From: Lentzea sp.
GTDB taxonomy: Bacteria; Actinomycetota; Actinomycetes; Mycobacteriales; Pseudonocardiaceae
Direction of reading: 5' to 3'
NCBI GenBank assembly: GCA_030146905.1
Contig: JASLAV010000522.1
Location: 1-5,513 of the forward strand
Length of the DNA: 5,513 nt
Shown here: positions 5,072 through 5,513 of the stretch, piece by piece
How positions within the stretch are numbered: position 1 is the stretch's first letter
Layout: each line of letters begins with the position of its first letter
Made by a program: the position numbers and the translations under genes
Notes under the pieces: model-generated
Databases searched by the model: none
Seen by the model: the letters and a program-made list of their open reading frames with translations, nothing else
What the model was told of the DNA's origin: nothing

Positions 5072-5097
5072 AAGCCGTGACTTCCAGGGCTCTCGTA

Positions 5098-5119
5098 GAC
5101 CACGTAACATGTCGTGGTC
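5098..5119. promoter_or_regulatory. Inverted repeat GACCACG-N8-CGTGGTC over a -10-like box, just before the BlaI gene
   Basis: A perfect 7-bp inverted repeat whose 8-base centre (5105-5112) contains TAACAT (5105-5110), a good -10 hexamer, and the palindrome ACATGT. Transcription would start near 5117, just before GGAGG (5120-5124). A repressor bound here would cover the -10 and the start point; alternatively it forms a leader hairpin. Confidence 0.48.
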
Positions 5120-5131
5120 GGAGGGGGCGGG

Positions 5132-5494
5132 ATGCACGGGCTCGGCGAGTTGGAAGCAGCGGTGATGGACGTGCTGTGGCGTGCGCCGGAGCCGATGAAG
5201 GTGCGCGATGTTCTCGACCGGCTCGACACGGGCAAGCAGCTCGCGTACACCACGGTCCTGACCGTGCTGGACAACCTCCACCGCAAGGGTTGGGTCCAGC
5301 GCGAACTGGTGGGCAAGGCCTACCACTACGAAGCGACGACGAGCCGCGCGGAAGCCGCGGCGAAGGCGGTGCGCGAGCTGGTGAACGCCTCCGGCGACCC
5401 GGACGGCGTGCTCCTGCACTTCGCGCGCTCCGCATCGGAGCACGAGACAGAACTGTTGCGCAAAGCGCTGCCGAAGAGATCGCGCAAGACATGA
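5132..5494 (+). CDS. BlaI/MecI/CopY family transcriptional repressor
   Basis: This is a 120-residue protein starting at ATG 5132, with GGAGG (5120-5124) 7 bases upstream. GTG 5114 is in frame, but lies inside an inverted repeat and has no ribosome-binding site. The winged-helix domain fills residues about 1-70: MHGLGELEAAVMDVLWRAPE (helix 1, with the LE..VM..LW signature), VRDVLDRLD, the recognition helix QLAYTTVLTVLDNLHRKGWV (36-55) and the wing RELVGKAYHYEAT (58-69). Residues 71-120 form the helical dimerisation part and end in a basic KRSRKT tail. The length is normal for the family. In relatives a partner M56 membrane protease inactivates the repressor when it senses an envelope signal, and the next gene fits that role through its ATGA overlap (5491-5494). 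Targets are probably its own operon and perhaps the divergent exporter whose relic remains. Confidence 0.93.
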   Translation: MHGLGELEAAVMDVLWRAPEPMKVRDVLDRLDTGKQLAYTTVLTVLDNLHRKGWVQRELVGKAYHYEATTSRAEAAAKAVRELVNASGDPDGVLLHFARSASEHETELLRKALPKRSRKT

Positions 5495-5513
5495 CCGTGG
5501 CCGCCGCACTGCT
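5491..5513 (+). CDS. Start of a downstream gene, probably M56 (BlaR1-like) membrane metallopeptidase (3' end outside window)
   Basis: ATG 5491 overlaps the BlaI stop in the ATGA pattern and only MTVAAAL plus a partial codon is visible. The hydrophobic beginning suits the first membrane helix of an M56 peptidase, and BlaI genes are routinely followed by such a gene in actinobacteria. The identification rests on context alone; the HExxH motif would lie outside the window. Confidence 0.6.

Noticed and set aside
4643..5509. 288-residue minus-strand open frame opposite the BlaI gene
   Set aside because: Most of it is the antisense shadow of the BlaI gene, with Arg/His-rich composition. Only its last part holds pieces of the exporter relic.

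Overview
The window comes from a high-GC actinomycete, most likely of the Pseudonocardiaceae/Streptomycetaceae type. Third codon positions are strongly G/C, several genes start with GTG, there are GTGA/ATGA stop-start overlaps, and the protein families (DUF6153-like, DUF305, BlaI-M56) are typical of actinobacteria. The genus is an inference from style.

Layout. (1) 1-762, plus strand: C-terminal part of an FAD-dependent amine-oxidase-like oxidoreductase. (2) 763-1223: a decayed stretch with a frameshifted relic of a DDE integrase/transposase core. (3) 1224-1802, minus strand: a small acidic protein that looks like an immunity protein, overlapped at its start by the end of a broken upstream frame that may be the last piece of a polymorphic toxin; GC falls to about 44% here. 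(4) 1916-3035, plus strand: a His/Cys-rich small membrane protein of the DUF6153 type, then a DUF305 lipoprotein, closed by a strong hairpin. (5) 3130-4596: a TetR regulator on the minus strand, divergent from a two-gene membrane operon (a one-TM His-containing protein and a four-TM DUF2269-like protein). A clear operator lies inside the putative operon promoter. (6) 4643-4944, minus strand: a broken N-terminal third of a DHA2-type MFS exporter. (7) 4944-5131: a regulatory region with four inverted repeats, one resembling a CsoR-type operator. (8) 5132-5513, plus strand: a BlaI/MecI/CopY repressor, translationally coupled to the first codons of the next gene, probably an M56 (BlaR1-like) membrane metallopeptidase.

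How the genes may work together. The DUF6153-DUF305 pair, the His-containing small membrane proteins, the CsoR-like site and the CopY-family repressor all fit a metal (copper-like) or cell-envelope stress island. Each part is recognised by family, but the common copper role is inference. The island is bordered by decayed mobile, toxin and exporter genes, so it looks like accessory DNA with repeated insertion and loss. No tRNA, rRNA or CRISPR array was seen.
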